64,000 nucleotides of DNA from NCBI GenBank assembly GCA_026826555.1, contig JAKSZT010053837.1:5680520-5744519 (forward strand), given 5' to 3'. The notes below the pieces were generated by a model, which worked only from the letters and a program-made list of their open reading frames with translations, had not been told where the DNA came from and ran no database searches. Within the stretch, counting starts at the first letter, position 1, and each line of letters starts with the position of its first letter. Both the position numbers and the translations under genes were made by a program. This DNA comes from Tolypeutes matacus (Eukaryota; Chordata; Mammalia; Cingulata; Chlamyphoridae). This document shows, piece after piece, positions 1 to 11,134 of this stretch.

Positions 1-435
1 GTTATAATGTCTACTAATTTTATCATCTGTGTTATTTCTAGGCAGAAATCATTTATACTCCAGGGAGATCCTCTGCAGAGCTCCAGACCTCTCTCTATCA
101 GTTTCTCTCTCCTTTCTGGTATTCAATTCTGGGAATTCTAGCTGCCTGAGCCTACCCAGACTCCCCAGGTTTGTTTCTTCAACTCAGGGACACTAATAGG
201 TTCCATCTAGGTTTTCCTTTCCTGTGCTACAACTGGAAACTCTCTCCAGTTAGTAAACTGGGGGCAATCATAAGACATGCCTTGTTTCTTGTCTCTAAGT
301 GGTCATTGATCTTAATTGTTTGATGACCAATGACTTGAAAACCATTATTTTATATATATATTTTCTCTTTTTTTAGTTGTTTCAGGCAGGGGGTAAATCT
401 GGTCCCTATTATTTCATCTTGACCAGAAGTTGATA
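1..435 (-). mobile_element. Ancient L1 5'-region fragment (L1M-type)
   Basis: The plus strand reads as the reverse of an old placental L1 leader. Recognisable phrases are GAAACTCTCTCCAGTTAG near 236, CTTGAAAACCATTATTT near 334 and a GGTAAATCTGGTCCCTATTA block near 391. No coding potential remains. Family assignment is by remembered phrases, and the fragment is cut by the window edge. Confidence 0.5.
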
Positions 436-2014
436 CCTCTGTGTAATTCTTGGCTGCCCCTTGGAATCTCCCTTCCCCTAACCCCCCCAAAAGGCCCTGC
501 CTGAGAATCCTGGAAAGCAGAAAATAATAATTATGAAGCATATACATTCCTTGCACCAATGTTACATAAATAAGTAAATGAAGTATTACGTTTGGAAGAG
601 ATACTTGTGAGGAGAAATGTAGAGAGAAGACAAACAGGATTGCATATCGAGTTCTTTAAACCACATCTTGTTGATGAGGATAACAGAACAGAGCCTTCAT
701 TTATGTCACTCGCCAGGTATTGCTGGTTCAGAAAGCAGCAGTATTAGGTATAAATGCCAGTGAAATGAAGCATTACTACTTATAACAGGAGGTGAATGCT
801 TTAATTTTTCATACTAATGTTTTCACAGGAATAAAAGAAAATAGCTTTCAGTGATACTAAAATGAAACTGGGTAGAAATTTATAGTGTTTACAGCATAAA
901 ATATTTTTGGATTGAGATATGCAGTTTGAGAAATAGTGCCACAGCACTTCAAAGACCAGTCCCTTACTGCCTTAATCCCACCCTGAAATTTGTTCTTTAC
1001 TCACCAATGAAACAATGTATTGCCAGAATGTAGCGATGTTTGGGGAGAGCTCAGTGTGTCAATGTAGAACATTATTTTAGCTGTGTATGATGAGGTATCC
1101 TGTGGCATGAAAAACTGGGAAACTGCTGTGCCTACCAGCATTGCTGTGAACCCATTATTCTCCATGTGAAGCTGGGGACCACAGTGAGTTTGGAAAAAAA
1201 AACATAGATTAAGTCGACTGAGTATTGTATAATTCTTGAAATACAAACTGTCCTGCACTTCTCTTTTAAATCCACTTAAGTATGTGCAAAGCTTTGAAGA
1301 GGGGTTTTAATGACTTAAGGAGGGAATTGTGCATAGGATTAGAACGTCTGAAGATTTTTTCCTCTTCCTTTAAACTATGGAATAAAGGATGATAGAGAGT
1401 TTCTGAGATTAAGATATGTTGCTTATTGACATTACAGAATCAAGCACCAAAAGGGCCATTTTAGACTGTGGGAATGCAGCTTTGTTTTTACCCCTTAGTG
1501 AGGGACTTCCTCTTGCTGACTTCCTCAACACAGACCATGTCACTGATTCGGCAACCACAGGATTGAGTTAAGACTGTGGTTTCTATGCAGTGGATGATAG
1601 ATATCAGAATCTAGTCTAGTATATTTTTCAAATCATATAAGTTTAATTACTGTTATATGAATATTCTGTCTCTTCTCTATGCTAGCAACATGAAATGGTT
1701 AGAAACATCCTCTGATATTCCCAAATTATCTTCCACTTGTCAGTTGTTTGTTTTTCTTCAATTGTGCTATCCTGTTGACCCTCTCTCAGTATGCAAATAT
1801 ACCTGGGAGAGATATCATACATCTCAAAGAGAAAGTTTTTATCAGATTATCGGTTTTTTTTTTTTGTTTTTTTTTAACTTTATTGAAGAGACTGGTTAAC
1901 ATGAAAGGCCTAAATACTTTGGGAAAGGAAGGAATAATAGAAGAGATGCAGAAAAGAAAGGCAGGACCACAGACAAACCTCCTACTTCAGAATTTTGCCA
2001 AGGAGCAGCAATGC
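436..2014. other. Unassigned sequence, no gene seen
   Basis: No recognisable repeat, exon or RNA gene. It is AT-rich and CpG-poor, with a T-run at about 1853-1876. The open frames here are short, lack any family signature and look like chance. Unique non-coding DNA or a very decayed repeat are both possible. Confidence 0.5.
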
Positions 2015-2265
2015 CATCAGTCATTCATTTACTCAATTTGTCAAACATTTATTGTGGACAAACAAATAATTTATTAATTCATATCCTTCCTCTTTACAAA
2101 ATGTATTTTTATGCCATGGACTGGTTCCCAGGGTGGACGCAATACCGTCCCAAAGGTAACAGAATAATGGATGATAGAAAAAGGTAAAAATGGCTGATCA
2201 TAGTTTAAAGTACAAAGTGCTCTATAAGGAATGTATAATAGGTTATGATAAGCACAGTTCAGAGG
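2015..2265 (-). mobile_element. L2 LINE fragment, part 1
   Basis: The phrase TCATTCATTTACTCAATTTGTCAAACATTTATT marks the reverse of the L2 3' tail. What follows (buildup of AGGAATGTATAATAGG and an AAGTGCTCTATAAGG block) fits the reversed L2 3' region. A MaLR-like LTR interrupts it at 2266 and the same type of sequence resumes at 2791. Confidence 0.45.
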
Positions 2266-2790
2266 TGTGGCAGTTTGAAGCTGTTGTCAACTCCAGAAAA
2301 TTCTGTTCTTAAAGCTAATCCTTTCCTCTGTGTATAATCCTATTGTAGGTGGGAACTTTTGATTAAATTACTTCAGTTAAGGGTCTTTGATTAGATTGCA
2401 TGACCCAGAGTGGGTCTTAATCCTCTTACTGGAATTCTTTATAAATGGAGAAATAAAAGTCACAGACACAGAAAAAAGTCGCAGAGACAGAGAGGAACCC
2501 AGAAGGTGAAAGAGAAGTTGCTGGGAGGCAGAAGCTGAGAGGAAGTCACTTTAGCCAGAAGCTGAAAGCAATGAGGCCCAGAGGAAAGGGGAGAGATGAG
2601 CTGAGGCTACCATTGTGCCCTGCCATGTGCCTGATGCCCACGGCTGCGCTCAGGGAAAAGGATCTCCTGATGATGCCTTGATTTGGATATTCATGGCCTT
2701 AGAACTGTAAGCTTTTAACATATATTCCCATTGTAAAAGCCAGCCCATTTCTGGTATATTGCTCCCAACAGCATTTAGCAAACCAAAACC
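2266..2790 (+). mobile_element. MaLR-like solitary LTR (copy 1)
   Basis: Starts TGTGGCAGTTTGAAGC and follows the pattern shared by five copies here: a CCAGAAAA block, TGGGAACTTTTGATTAAATT, TTACTTCAGTTAAGG, GGGTCTTAATCCTCTTACTGG, CTTTATAAA, a purine-rich AGAAGCTGA block, TGCCTTGATTTGGA and a TTTAGCAAACCAAA end. The order parallels MLT1/MST-type LTRs. The flanks AGAGG and AGAGA may be the 5-bp target duplication. No internal retroviral region is attached. Confidence 0.65.
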
Positions 2791-3420
2791 AGAGAAAAGG
2801 AGATCTCTGAGGAGCAAATGGATAGGAATTGGTGAATAATGGAAATGGAGGTAGAACATAAGTAATTACCGTGTCTCCAAGACTTCTAGTTTAGATCCTA
2901 TCATAAAGTCTTCATACTTGAGATATAAAATGCAGGCAAAAAACAGATTTGGGAGGAAGAAAATGAGTTCAGTTTGGAACTACTAAGTTTGAAGGCAATG
3001 TCCAGTAGCTGGTTGTAAATAATGACATGGAGCTAAGGAGAGAAATTTCTGAGCTGGAAGTAGAGATTTTGGAGTTTTCTGTGTGTAAGTGGTAGCTTAA
3101 TATGTTGGTTGATGAGATTACCAGGAAAATCAAATACATTGAAAAGAGGGCCAAGGACAGTATAACTGTAAAGGGCAATATGAGCAATGTGGAAAAAGAA
3201 AAAGCTGAGTTGGGAGGTAGGAGCACACAAAAGCAAGAAAGAAACCAGGGGGAAATGATGTGACAGAAACCATCAGAGGAAAAAATTTGTTGGTGGTGGA
3301 AATGGATTGTCACTGGTGCCAAATGTGTTAAAGAAGCTGAGAGCAATCTGGAAATCAAGCATTGAAGGACAGTTCAAACACAGATTCAGTAGCATGAGGG
3401 TCACAGAAGCCACATTTCAG
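2791..3420 (-). mobile_element. L2 LINE fragment, part 2
   Basis: Purine-rich plus strand with phrases typical of reversed L2 3' sequence, for example GGACAGTATAACTG and AGCTGAGTTGGGAGG. Taken as the continuation of the piece ending at 2265. A 129-residue open frame on the minus strand across 2969-3358 has a composition explained by this pyrimidine-rich strand and shows no protein signature. Confidence 0.35.
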
Positions 3421-3479
3421 TGGGATGAAGAGTGAATGTTATGGAAGAAGGGTAGATGATAAAGGCACTCTTTCAAAAG

Positions 3480-3640
3480 GCATTGGTTATGTGAGTTATG
3501 GTTCAGTCACATGATGAAAAAATGCAGCTATTAAAATTATGTTGAAGAAAATATACAGACATAAGAAATGCTTGTGAAATATGTGTTCTAAGCATTGAAA
3601 CTGTATTCATTTTGTAATTTTGGGGAAAGTCATTAAAAAT
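3480..3640 (+). mobile_element. Old L1 ORF2/3' fragment
   Basis: AAAATGCAGCTATTAAAATT followed by ATGTTGAAGAAAATAT and GAAATGCTTGTGAAATATG matches the end of old L1 ORF2 and the start of its 3' UTR in sense orientation. Too short and mutated to translate. Confidence 0.45.
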
Positions 3641-4212
3641 GCTGCTATAACATCCAATCTAAGCCTGGTTATGAATGGGGAACAGATAGGCAGTTAGAAG
3701 GGAATCAGAGTCAAGGAATGTATTTTTTGTTTTTTTGTTTTTTTCTTCTTTTTATTCCTTTCTCTCCCACTTTCTTTCTTATTTTTCCTTTTTTCCTCCT
3801 TACTTTATTTGGAGAAGCTTAAATATGCTTATTTAAGAGGAAGGAATCAATTGAAAGAGACTTAAATTACTGGTTAGGGCATGGATCAGGGAAGAATAAC
3901 TGAGGAAGCAAGATTTATCAAAGTTGGGAGAAAATGAGATCCAGAGAAGAGATGAATGTAATGTTAAGCAAGAACAAAGATGAGAATAAGAAAAAGGATA
4001 GATGGAGATATAAATGGGTGTATAGATGTAGTGCAGGAGAGAGGAAGTTTGAGAAATGTTCACTTAATATCCTTTAGTTTTCCTGTGAAGGAGAAAAGTT
4101 ATAGTCACCCATCTGCAGAATATGTGTGGGGTAAGGTTGGAGCTGAAGACTTGAGAAGAGGTAAAGTTTAAGAATCGTCCATTTGTAGGGAATGAGAAAA
4201 GACATGGCCATC
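3641..4212. other. T-rich tract and unassigned purine-rich sequence
   Basis: A T/C-rich stretch spans about 3721-3812. The rest is purine-rich on the plus strand and resembles reversed L2 without a clear diagnostic phrase. No gene seen. Confidence 0.4.
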
Positions 4213-4862
4213 TGTGGCAGTGTGATATTATTTATGAATTCCAGAAAAAGATATAGATTATGTTTATAAACTGGTCTGTTCCTCTTGGTGTGATAACCCT
4301 TTGATTGTATTAGATTCAGCTGAGACATCTGATTAAATTATGTTAAGATTAGGGCTTTGATTCAACCACATCATTAGAGTGTGACTCAGCGTTGAGTCCC
4401 AGCCCCCTAGGTTGCCTGATAAAACAGACTCTCACATGGAAGTATATACACAGGAGAACACAGAAAAAGACACGGCAGAGGAGAGAACTTAGTTTTGATG
4501 ATGGAGCCCTGGGAAGGGAGATGAGCCTGATAGTTTATAGCTGACCTTGTGAAGAGAACAGAGCAACTGAGCCCAGAAAGAAACAAGCCTCTGGGAGAGA
4601 CAAGCCTTATGCCAGCCTACAGCTGAGACTGGATTACAAAGCCTTAAGAGGAAGAAGGAAGGCTGAACCCTTGCAGATATCACCTGCCATCTTGCTTCAA
4701 CACGTGGCCAATGACTAGGTGAGAAAGTACCTCTTATGGAACTTTGAATTGAATTCTTTAGGGCTTTCTGAGTGTAAGCTTCTACCCAAAATAAATACCC
4801 TTTATAAAAGCCAACAGAGTTCTGGTAATTTGCATCAGCATCCCTTTTGGATGACTAATACA
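4213..4862 (+). mobile_element. MaLR-like solitary LTR (copy 2)
   Basis: Begins TGTGGCAGTGTGATATTATT and follows the family order: CCAGAAAAAG, TGATTAAATTATGTTAAG, GGGCTTTGATT, GTTGAGTCCCAGCC, a long AGAGGAGAGAAC middle, TTATGGAACTTTGAAT, AAATACCCTTTATAAAAGCC and a GACTAATACAC end. It is more divergent and longer (about 650 bp) than the others. I could not find a convincing duplication. Probably an older subfamily. Confidence 0.6.
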
Positions 4863-5282
4863 CTATCTTATTGATTGAAAACCTATAATGCATGGCTTGT
4901 CTTCTCTGATATCTATTCAATGACAGGCCTAAAAAGGGAGGTAGAATGTTTAGTATGAATGAAAAGAATTTGCCTGCATAAACGTATGAGTGAATAAGGT
5001 CCTACCTCCCCATCTCATTAAAATCAATAGCATATATTTACTGAATTCTTATGATGAAGGCAAAGAGGAGACTGCAGAAATGATGAGATACGGTGCCCAT
5101 CCTTAAGGAATTTGCATCTGGCTAAGGAGATGAATCATAGCCACTTCAAAAGTTAGCTACATTATAAGATAATTTTGTCCTAAGTGATGGAAGTAGAATA
5201 AAGTGTCAGAGAAATGATTGATCACTTCCAACTGGAGTAGTCAAGGAAGATTTCATATTATTTTTATATTGCCTTTGTGCAT
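4863..5282. other. Unassigned, L2-like in part
   Basis: No gene. The second half (about 5040-5270) has a reversed-L2 flavour (CCATCCTTAAGGAATTTGCA). The first half matches nothing I recognise. Confidence 0.35.
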
Positions 5283-5405
5283 TTATTTATTTCTCCTTTC
5301 CAACAGAGTAGGCACTGCCATGTTCATCTTAAACCCCTATCACATTTTTTGGTATATGACAAGCATTTAATAACCACTCGCTGAATGAATGGACAAATGA
5401 ATAAA
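5283..5405 (+). mobile_element. L2 3' end
   Basis: Contains the sense L2 tail pattern: GGCACTGCCATGTTC, then a GACAAGCATTTAATAACC block and CTGAATGAATGGACAAATGAA at the end. A short non-coding remnant. Confidence 0.5.
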
Positions 5406-5514
5406 CAAATCAACAACCAAGTAAGACTTTGTGGAAGGGATAGGAATTCATTCCAGTAGGGTTATGGTCACATATAAAAATATAGAAGAAAGAAGAAAAG
5501 AAAAGAAAATACCA

Positions 5515-5720
5515 TTTACAAAGTTATTTACATACCAGGCACTGTATTAATATGCTTTCCCCTAAGTTATTAACTCATTTAATTATCATGATAACCCTGT
5601 GAAAGAGATATAAATATCACCACTTTAAAGGATGGAAAAGGACGGTCACAGAGATTAGGTGATTTGCTCACAGAGTGAATAAGTGGTAGCCAGCCCTGGG
5701 ACTGGACCTGTGACCACAAG
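5515..5720 (-). mobile_element. MIR SINE
   Basis: Reads as a reversed MIR: CCAGGCACTGTATTAATATG, TTATTAACTCATTTAATTAT, GATAACCCTGTGAAAGAG, CACAGAGATTAGGTGATTTG and GTGGTAGCCAGCCCTGGGACTGGACC. The conserved MIR core is well preserved. Old tRNA-derived element mobilised by L2. Confidence 0.75.
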
Positions 5721-5869
5721 GTAGGCTATAGGGCTGTGAAGAGGTGGGTTTTCGTATACTCCCTTATAAGGACATGGCTTTCTCCAGCTCAGCTGCAGCA
5801 CACTGTGTTTCTCTACCTTTAAACTCTTGTAACTACTAGCACAGTGGTGTCTGTTGATGGACCGAGTCC

Positions 5870-6110
5870 CTGCTGTCTATGATGTCAAGTTGAAAGCCTT
5901 CAGATGGCAAAAAGGCCCCTCATGGTATGGCCCTTGCTTGTCGCTCTAGTCTTGTTCTCAGGTGACTGTCTCCATTGACCATTACTCATGCTCCAGTTTT
6001 CCTGAGCTACACTTGCTCATTCACCCCTGACCTTCCCTCATTCTATTCTCAGTGTCCAAAATGCCTTTCCTCATCTTTTGAAATTTAACTCCTCTGCAGG
6101 AATTTGCCTG
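5870..6110 (+). mobile_element. L2 3' region
   Basis: AAAGGCCCCTCATGGTATGG, the pyrimidine-rich CACCCCTGACCTTCCCTC and AATGCCTTTCCTCATC match the L2 segment that runs towards its 3' UTR (the familiar stretch on catching audience phrases such as GGCCCCTGCCTACCTC and GGAATGCTCTTCC in the consensus). No ORF survives. Confidence 0.5.
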
Positions 6111-7880
6111 AACAAGTGTGTGAGTGAACATTTTCCTGACCTACAAATATTGGCTACATGAATTGGTACTTTCATCTTCCTGATGTTCCATCATATAGAG
6201 AATAGAAACACCCTCATTCTCTTATCTTTTGCCCCAAATTGTCCCCAAATCTATGGTAATGGATTCTTATTTTCACTTCCTTCCTTTAAAGAGACTCTTG
6301 GCCAAAGTGCAGATTAATATTTCTTACAACTACAGGTGGCCACATGACTTCAATATTGTGACACACAAGGGAAAATTGGTGACTTATCCCCAAGGCTGTG
6401 ACTCTGATATGTACCTTCAGTAACTATGGGAACCTCTGCCCCCATCCCATGGGATAAATAAAAGATAGAATCCACTTAAGTCATGCATACATATACTGAT
6501 TGATTAAGAGCCCACATAATTGTGTAGTTCTGGGATTCCTGAACTGTTCTCCTTGCATCCTGCCCTGCTCCTACTTACAGTTCTATTCATTTGGGGTATC
6601 TGCTGAGCTGCTCAAGAGGAGCAGAGAGGAAGCTTCTACAGGCTCTGTCTAGAGGCTGTGGCCAGATTGCAACAGTGCAGGCTTCTTCCAGATAGCTTCC
6701 GAGCCTCAGAGCTGGGTGTCCCGGGAGAGACTCTTGCTCAGGAACAGCAAGCACGGACACTGTTGTCTAGCCCCGTGGATTAATTTACACTGCTCTAAAA
6801 TAAATCCCGTGGAAGAATTTTACCTCTCTGCAATAGAAAACCCTTGTCAAATTTGGACTGATTGGCTATTATTAAATGAGACTAAAGATGTTCTCCTCAT
6901 ATAGTCCTCTTATTCTGGAAGCAGCCGGTGACTCTAAAGCTAATACTACCCCCTAATCCCATAATGGCCACACCTCCAGGCATGCAGAGGATATGACAAG
7001 TGTGGTCTTTGCCACAGGCTGTGGCTGGAGTTAAGTATTGGTGGTGGTGGTGCTGGAGATGGTTGATGCTCTATTTATCCTGGGTCAAGTTCAGGACTAT
7101 TTATAGACAGCCCTGTTGGCAGCCACATGGATAGAAGGCCAGCAGAAGGAGGAGGACAGTTATGGGAATTCTTAAGAAAATCCTTGTTGATCCGCTAATC
7201 TCCAGTTAGATCCACTTCTCTACATTCTGTAAGAATGGAATTAATCACCTAAAGGCCCGCAGTCCACCAAGAAGGGATTCCCAGCTCATCCACTTCTCCA
7301 GAACTTCCACCTCTCCCTGTTCCCACAGTTCCTGCTGTAAAGACCTCCAACTGATTAGATGAGGCCCCTGCTCACATTGTGGAAAGTAATCTCCTTTATT
7401 TAATGTCAGCCGATGAGAGTTTCTAACCCCGTCTATGAAATTCCTCCACAGTGACAACTAGACCAGTGTTTGACCAAACAACTGGATGCCATAGTATAGC
7501 CAAGTTGATACGTAATATTAACCATCACAAACAGGCACAGAGGCCAAACAACAGTGTAAAATTAAATTGCTTGTCAAAATTACTCCATTAAGGATTCATT
7601 CATATAGTTACTGAAAATCTATATGTAGTATTAAAATCTGTGTGTATTGATAACAACTAAAAGCGATAGGTAAACTAAATGAATGTCTAATTTGCTAAAG
7701 CTTCAACTTTTGTTTATTTTTTTCTTTTTGAGTTCAGGAAATGGGAAATTGAGGGATAATGGAAACCTTTTCCTATTTATAATATGTTCCCTAAATCACA
7801 GGAAATGCAGTGACTACAGATAAGCTGCATCATCCAAGTTTCCTAGAAGCATTAAAGAAATAAGTGAAAGTCAAAACTCA
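6111..7880. other. Unassigned; possible old LTR pieces
   Basis: No exon or RNA gene recognised. The stretch 6535-6830 is GC-richer with CpGs and an AAATAAATCCC block, and could be an unnamed LTR. The stretch 7330-7535 ends GCCAAGTTGATACGTAATAT plus TAACCATCACA, a phrase I associate with an old dispersed placental repeat whose name I cannot give. Short open frames have no signature. Confidence 0.35.
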
Positions 7881-8328
7881 ATTTTTTTTTTTTTTAAAGA
7901 AGCTCTAGATTACATAAATGTTACATCAAAAATATAGGGGGATTCCCATATACCCCACCTCCTCCCCTTCCCACACTTTCTCACATTAACACTATCTTTC
8001 ATTAGTGTGGTACATTTGTTACAATTGATGAACACATATTGAAGCATTGCTACTAACCATGGACTATAATTTACAATATAGTTTACACTTTGCCCTCTGC
8101 AATTTTATAGGTTTTGACAAAATGTATAATGTATTCATCATTGCAAGGTCATGCAGAACAATTCTAATGTCCTGAAAAATGCCCCATGTTATACCAATTC
8201 TTTCTTCTTCCCTCAGAACCTCTGGTAGCACTGCCTTCATATCAGTGATAAAATTTCTTCCACTGCTAGAATAATAATAAGTCTATAATAGAATAATAAT
8301 GTCTACTTTAGTCCATTGTTCAATCAAA
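7881..8328 (-). mobile_element. L1 3' UTR (5'-truncated copy)
   Basis: A T-run (reversed poly-A) at about 7881-7894 is followed by the reversed L1 3' UTR shared with copies near 27.0, 28.8 and 31.4 kb: CCCATATACCCCACCTCC, ATTAGTGTGGTACATTTG, TTACAATTGATGAACACA and AAGCATTGCTACTAACCATG. Only the last 440 bp were inserted, as is usual for truncated L1. No coding sequence. Confidence 0.85.
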
Positions 8329-9570
8329 CTTTAATAGGTATGTTGCTTCTCTTTTTTGTCATCATCCTAAACCCACCACCAATGCTTTACTCTCCAGTAG
8401 CCTTTTGCACATACTCAAAGAGTCCCTGGCTTCAATTTCTAGAAAAGTGTTATAAACATCAGAAAGCCTATAATAAGGGATATTTCTCTTGCAGACTTCA
8501 GTCTATACATTTGACTCAGAACCATTTTATTAAAGAAAACTACTCTTCATATTTCAAAAGTAATCCATGTATAAATTTCAAAATTATCAGTGAGCAAAAA
8601 GGAAGAAAATAAAAATCACCCATATTTCTGCCACTTAAGATGAACCGCTTCAATATTCTAGTGAGGCAGGGATCTTTGACATTGCCATTCTCTCATCATC
8701 AAATTGGCATCACTGTGTTTTTGGAGATACCTTCATCTTACCATTTTCTCTTTGCTTCTACAATGGCATGGAGAGTTGGTGCACAGAATTCATGGTGGAC
8801 AGAAGTACACAGAAGAACTGGGCCAGCAACTCAATAGACCAAGTCTGGATCATAGAGTAATCTTGGAATATCTAGGAGGAATTGCTTAAAAATTTCTCAC
8901 AAATTAGTCAATAAACAAAAATGAATCATATGTACTTTTCCAATTAATTAAGGACATTATTGGTAGAAATAATCAATACAGTTGTCTAGAGCTAAAACTA
9001 AATGAAAACTGAAGCTTCACATGTTGCTGGTAAAATAAAAAATTGCAAACTTTGATTCAGAAAGGAATTGAGTAAAAGACACATGGCTAAATCTGACAGC
9101 TTTACCTGACATTGAAACATTATAATCATTTAAAACTTGACAAAAGAATCAATTATTCTTGATAAAATTTGAATCTTTGAAATTTGAGTTTGGAAAATTG
9201 GGCTTTTTGAAAAAGTGGTCACAGACTGCTAGTCACTATGACAGAAGCTATACTCTATTAAGTTTATATGCACAAATTGATCAACACAGCAAATTTTCGT
9301 TACAAAATGCACATAGAAAAGAACTACTCATTATGACAATAATGGCTAATTATTTTGTATAGAAAATTGGTCAAAGAATTAAAATAGCTTCGTGGAGTTA
9401 GCTTGAGAAAATACTTTTTTTGATGAAAATATATTATTTTATATCTATTAAATTCTGATTATGTCTATTTATAAAAAGGGGTCAAATAGTCAAAGTGAAA
9501 TGACAGGATATAAGTGTCCTATATCTTCTTCTCCACTCACATATAAATGAAATTATTTAAAATAAAGCAG
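8329..9570. other. Unassigned AT-rich sequence
   Basis: No gene, tRNA or clear repeat. A part near 8480-8640 vaguely resembles LINE-derived DNA. Frames of 60-98 residues have no domain signature. Confidence 0.4.
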
Positions 9571-10063
9571 GGGGACGGATGTGGCTGAAATGGTTGGGCG
9601 TCTGTCTCCCATATGGAGGGACCTGGGTTTGATCCCCGGGACCTTCCAGTAAAAAGAAAAAAAAAAAAAATTTAGAAGGCATGTGGGCCACCAGGTCCCA
9701 GGCGCATGTATGCTGCCAGGCCCTGCAAGAGGGTGAGCCCCCCAGGCCCCGTGCGCGGGTGCACCGCCAGGCCCTGCAAGCCTTGCAGCAAGATGGTGAC
9801 GTAGCAGGAGAGTGACACAAGGGAGAGCCAAGATGAGATGCGCTGAAAAACCAGGAACTAAGGTGGTACAGGCGGTAGGATGCCTCTCTCCCACATTGGA
9901 GGTTCCAAGGATCGAATCCCAGTGAAAACAGGAGGAGAAGGACGAGAAGAGAGGGCAGGAAATGGACACAGAGTTGCCCAGTGAGTGGGCACAAAAACAG
10001 CAAAAACGGGAGGGGGGTGTTTAAAAATGGATATAAGTAAATAAATAAATCCTTTAAAAAAAG
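9571..10063 (+). mobile_element. Composite DAS-like SINE with two tRNA-like units
   Basis: First tRNA-like unit at 9571-9650 (GACGGATGTGGCTGAAATGG, B-box-like GGGTTTGATCCCCGG), then an A-run, a GC-rich CCAGGCCCTGCAAG repeat motif twice (9717, 9768), a second unit near 9862-9925 (GGTACAGGCGGTAGGATGCC, AAGGATCGAATCCC), an AGAAGGACGAGAAGAG linker and an ATAAGTAAATAAATAAAT tail. TAAAGCAG flanks both sides (9563-9570 and 10064-10071), so the whole ~490 bp moved as one unit. The long open frames on the minus strand here follow from this composition and are not genes. Confidence 0.75.
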
Positions 10064-10132
10064 TAAAGCAGAACCATACTATACGTGCTGTGGTGGTTTG
10101 AAGCTGTATGTACCCCAGAAAAACATATTCTT

Positions 10133-10640
10133 TTTTTTTTTTTTTTTTTTTTTCCTGTAAGTATTTTATTTACCACTGGAAAAAAAACAGGAAGTTCTGT
10201 GTTGGCTTCAATAAGACCAAATAGTTAATCTTTTTTTTTTTTTTTTTTTTTTTAAGATTTTATTTATTTATTCATTTATCCCCCCTTGCCGCTTGTGCTC
10301 CCCGGGCCAGCCAACCACGCCGTGCGGGCGGGCCCGCCCCCACCAGGAGGCCCTGGGAACCGAACCTGGGGCCCCCCACATGGCAAACGGGAGCCCCCTG
10401 ATTGAGCCACAGCCGCTTCCCAATAGTTAATCTTTTAACATAGCTACTGCACTCCAAAATTGAAGTCAACACAGTCATTACTACAAAGTACTTGTTGAAA
10501 GAATCTATCCTGAAGAGAAAGAAAATTAGGAAAAAAGAATTTAAACATTTCCTCCAAACCACACTTTTATAAATACTGTCATATTTAAAATGCTTGAAAG
10601 GCATGAATTCTTCATTAATGGAAAAGCAGTTCGCTATTAC
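10133..10640 (-). pseudogene. Retrocopy of an unidentified mRNA 3' end
   Basis: A long T-run (10133-10153) is the reversed poly-A tail. The reversed polyadenylation signal TTTATT lies at 10165-10170, 12 bp inside. The 14-bp repeat AAAAACATATTCTT flanks it at 10119-10132 and 10641-10654, the mark of L1-driven insertion. Without the nested SINE the body is about 300 bp of AT-rich sequence. It has no recognisable protein, so I take it as a 3' UTR. The parent gene is unknown. Confidence 0.75.
10235..10421 (-). mobile_element. DAS-like SINE nested in the retrocopy
   Basis: T-run and TTTATTTATTTATTCATTTA tail, a GC-rich body with GGCGGGCCCGCCCCC, then reversed B box (GGGAACCGAACCTGGGGCC) and reversed head (TTGAGCCACAGCCGCTTCCC). 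A perfect 15-bp duplication AATAGTTAATCTTTT sits at 10220-10234 and 10422-10436. High CpG content and a perfect duplication suggest a young copy. Confidence 0.9.
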
Positions 10641-11134
10641 AAAAACATATTCTTAAATCGACTCCATTCCTGTGAGTGTGAACCCATTGTAAGCAGGACC
10701 TTTCATGAAGCTACTTCAGTTAAGGTATGACCCTCAACCTCACTGAGGATGGGTCTTAATCCTATGGTGGAAACCTTTATGAACGGAATCAATTCAAAGA
10801 GAAAGCCACAGAAGCAAGAAGCTGAAGTCAGTGAAACCTGGAAGAGAAGGGAGAGACCAGCAGATGCCGCCATATGCCTTGCCATGTGGCAGAGGAGCCA
10901 AGGATTGTGGGCAGCTGGTCTCCAGGAAGAAACCATTGCCTTGATGATGCCTTGATATAGACATTTTTCCGGAATCTAACCATTAAGCAAGTAAATTCCC
11001 ATTCTTCAAGCTGAACCATTTTGTGGTATTTGCTCTGAGAAGCCTAGGAAACTAAAATACATGCTGTTTAATTTCCTCCTTTTTAATTAAAATATTGAAT
11101 ATTTTAATGTCATTAATTATTCTTGTACAGCATC

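Larger units (their letters stand above)
10089..11059 (+). mobile_element. MaLR-like solitary LTR (copy 3), interrupted
   Basis: Starts TGTGGTGGTTTGAAGCTGTA and CCCCAGAAAAACATATTC, is interrupted at 10133-10640, then resumes TAAATCGACTCCATTCCTGT, TGAACCCATTGTAAGC, TTACTTCAGTTAAGG-like block, AGACCAGCAGATGCCGCC, TTGATGATGCCTTGATAT and ends AGCCTAGGAAACTAAAATA. Flanks CGTGC (10084-10088) and CATGC (11060-11064) fit a 5-bp duplication with one change. This is the best preserved family member apart from the insertion. Confidence 0.75.

Noticed and set aside
9553..10003. Two overlapping minus-strand open frames of 138 and 148 residues
   Set aside because: They lie wholly within the composite SINE; the residues reflect its GC-rich and T-rich blocks.
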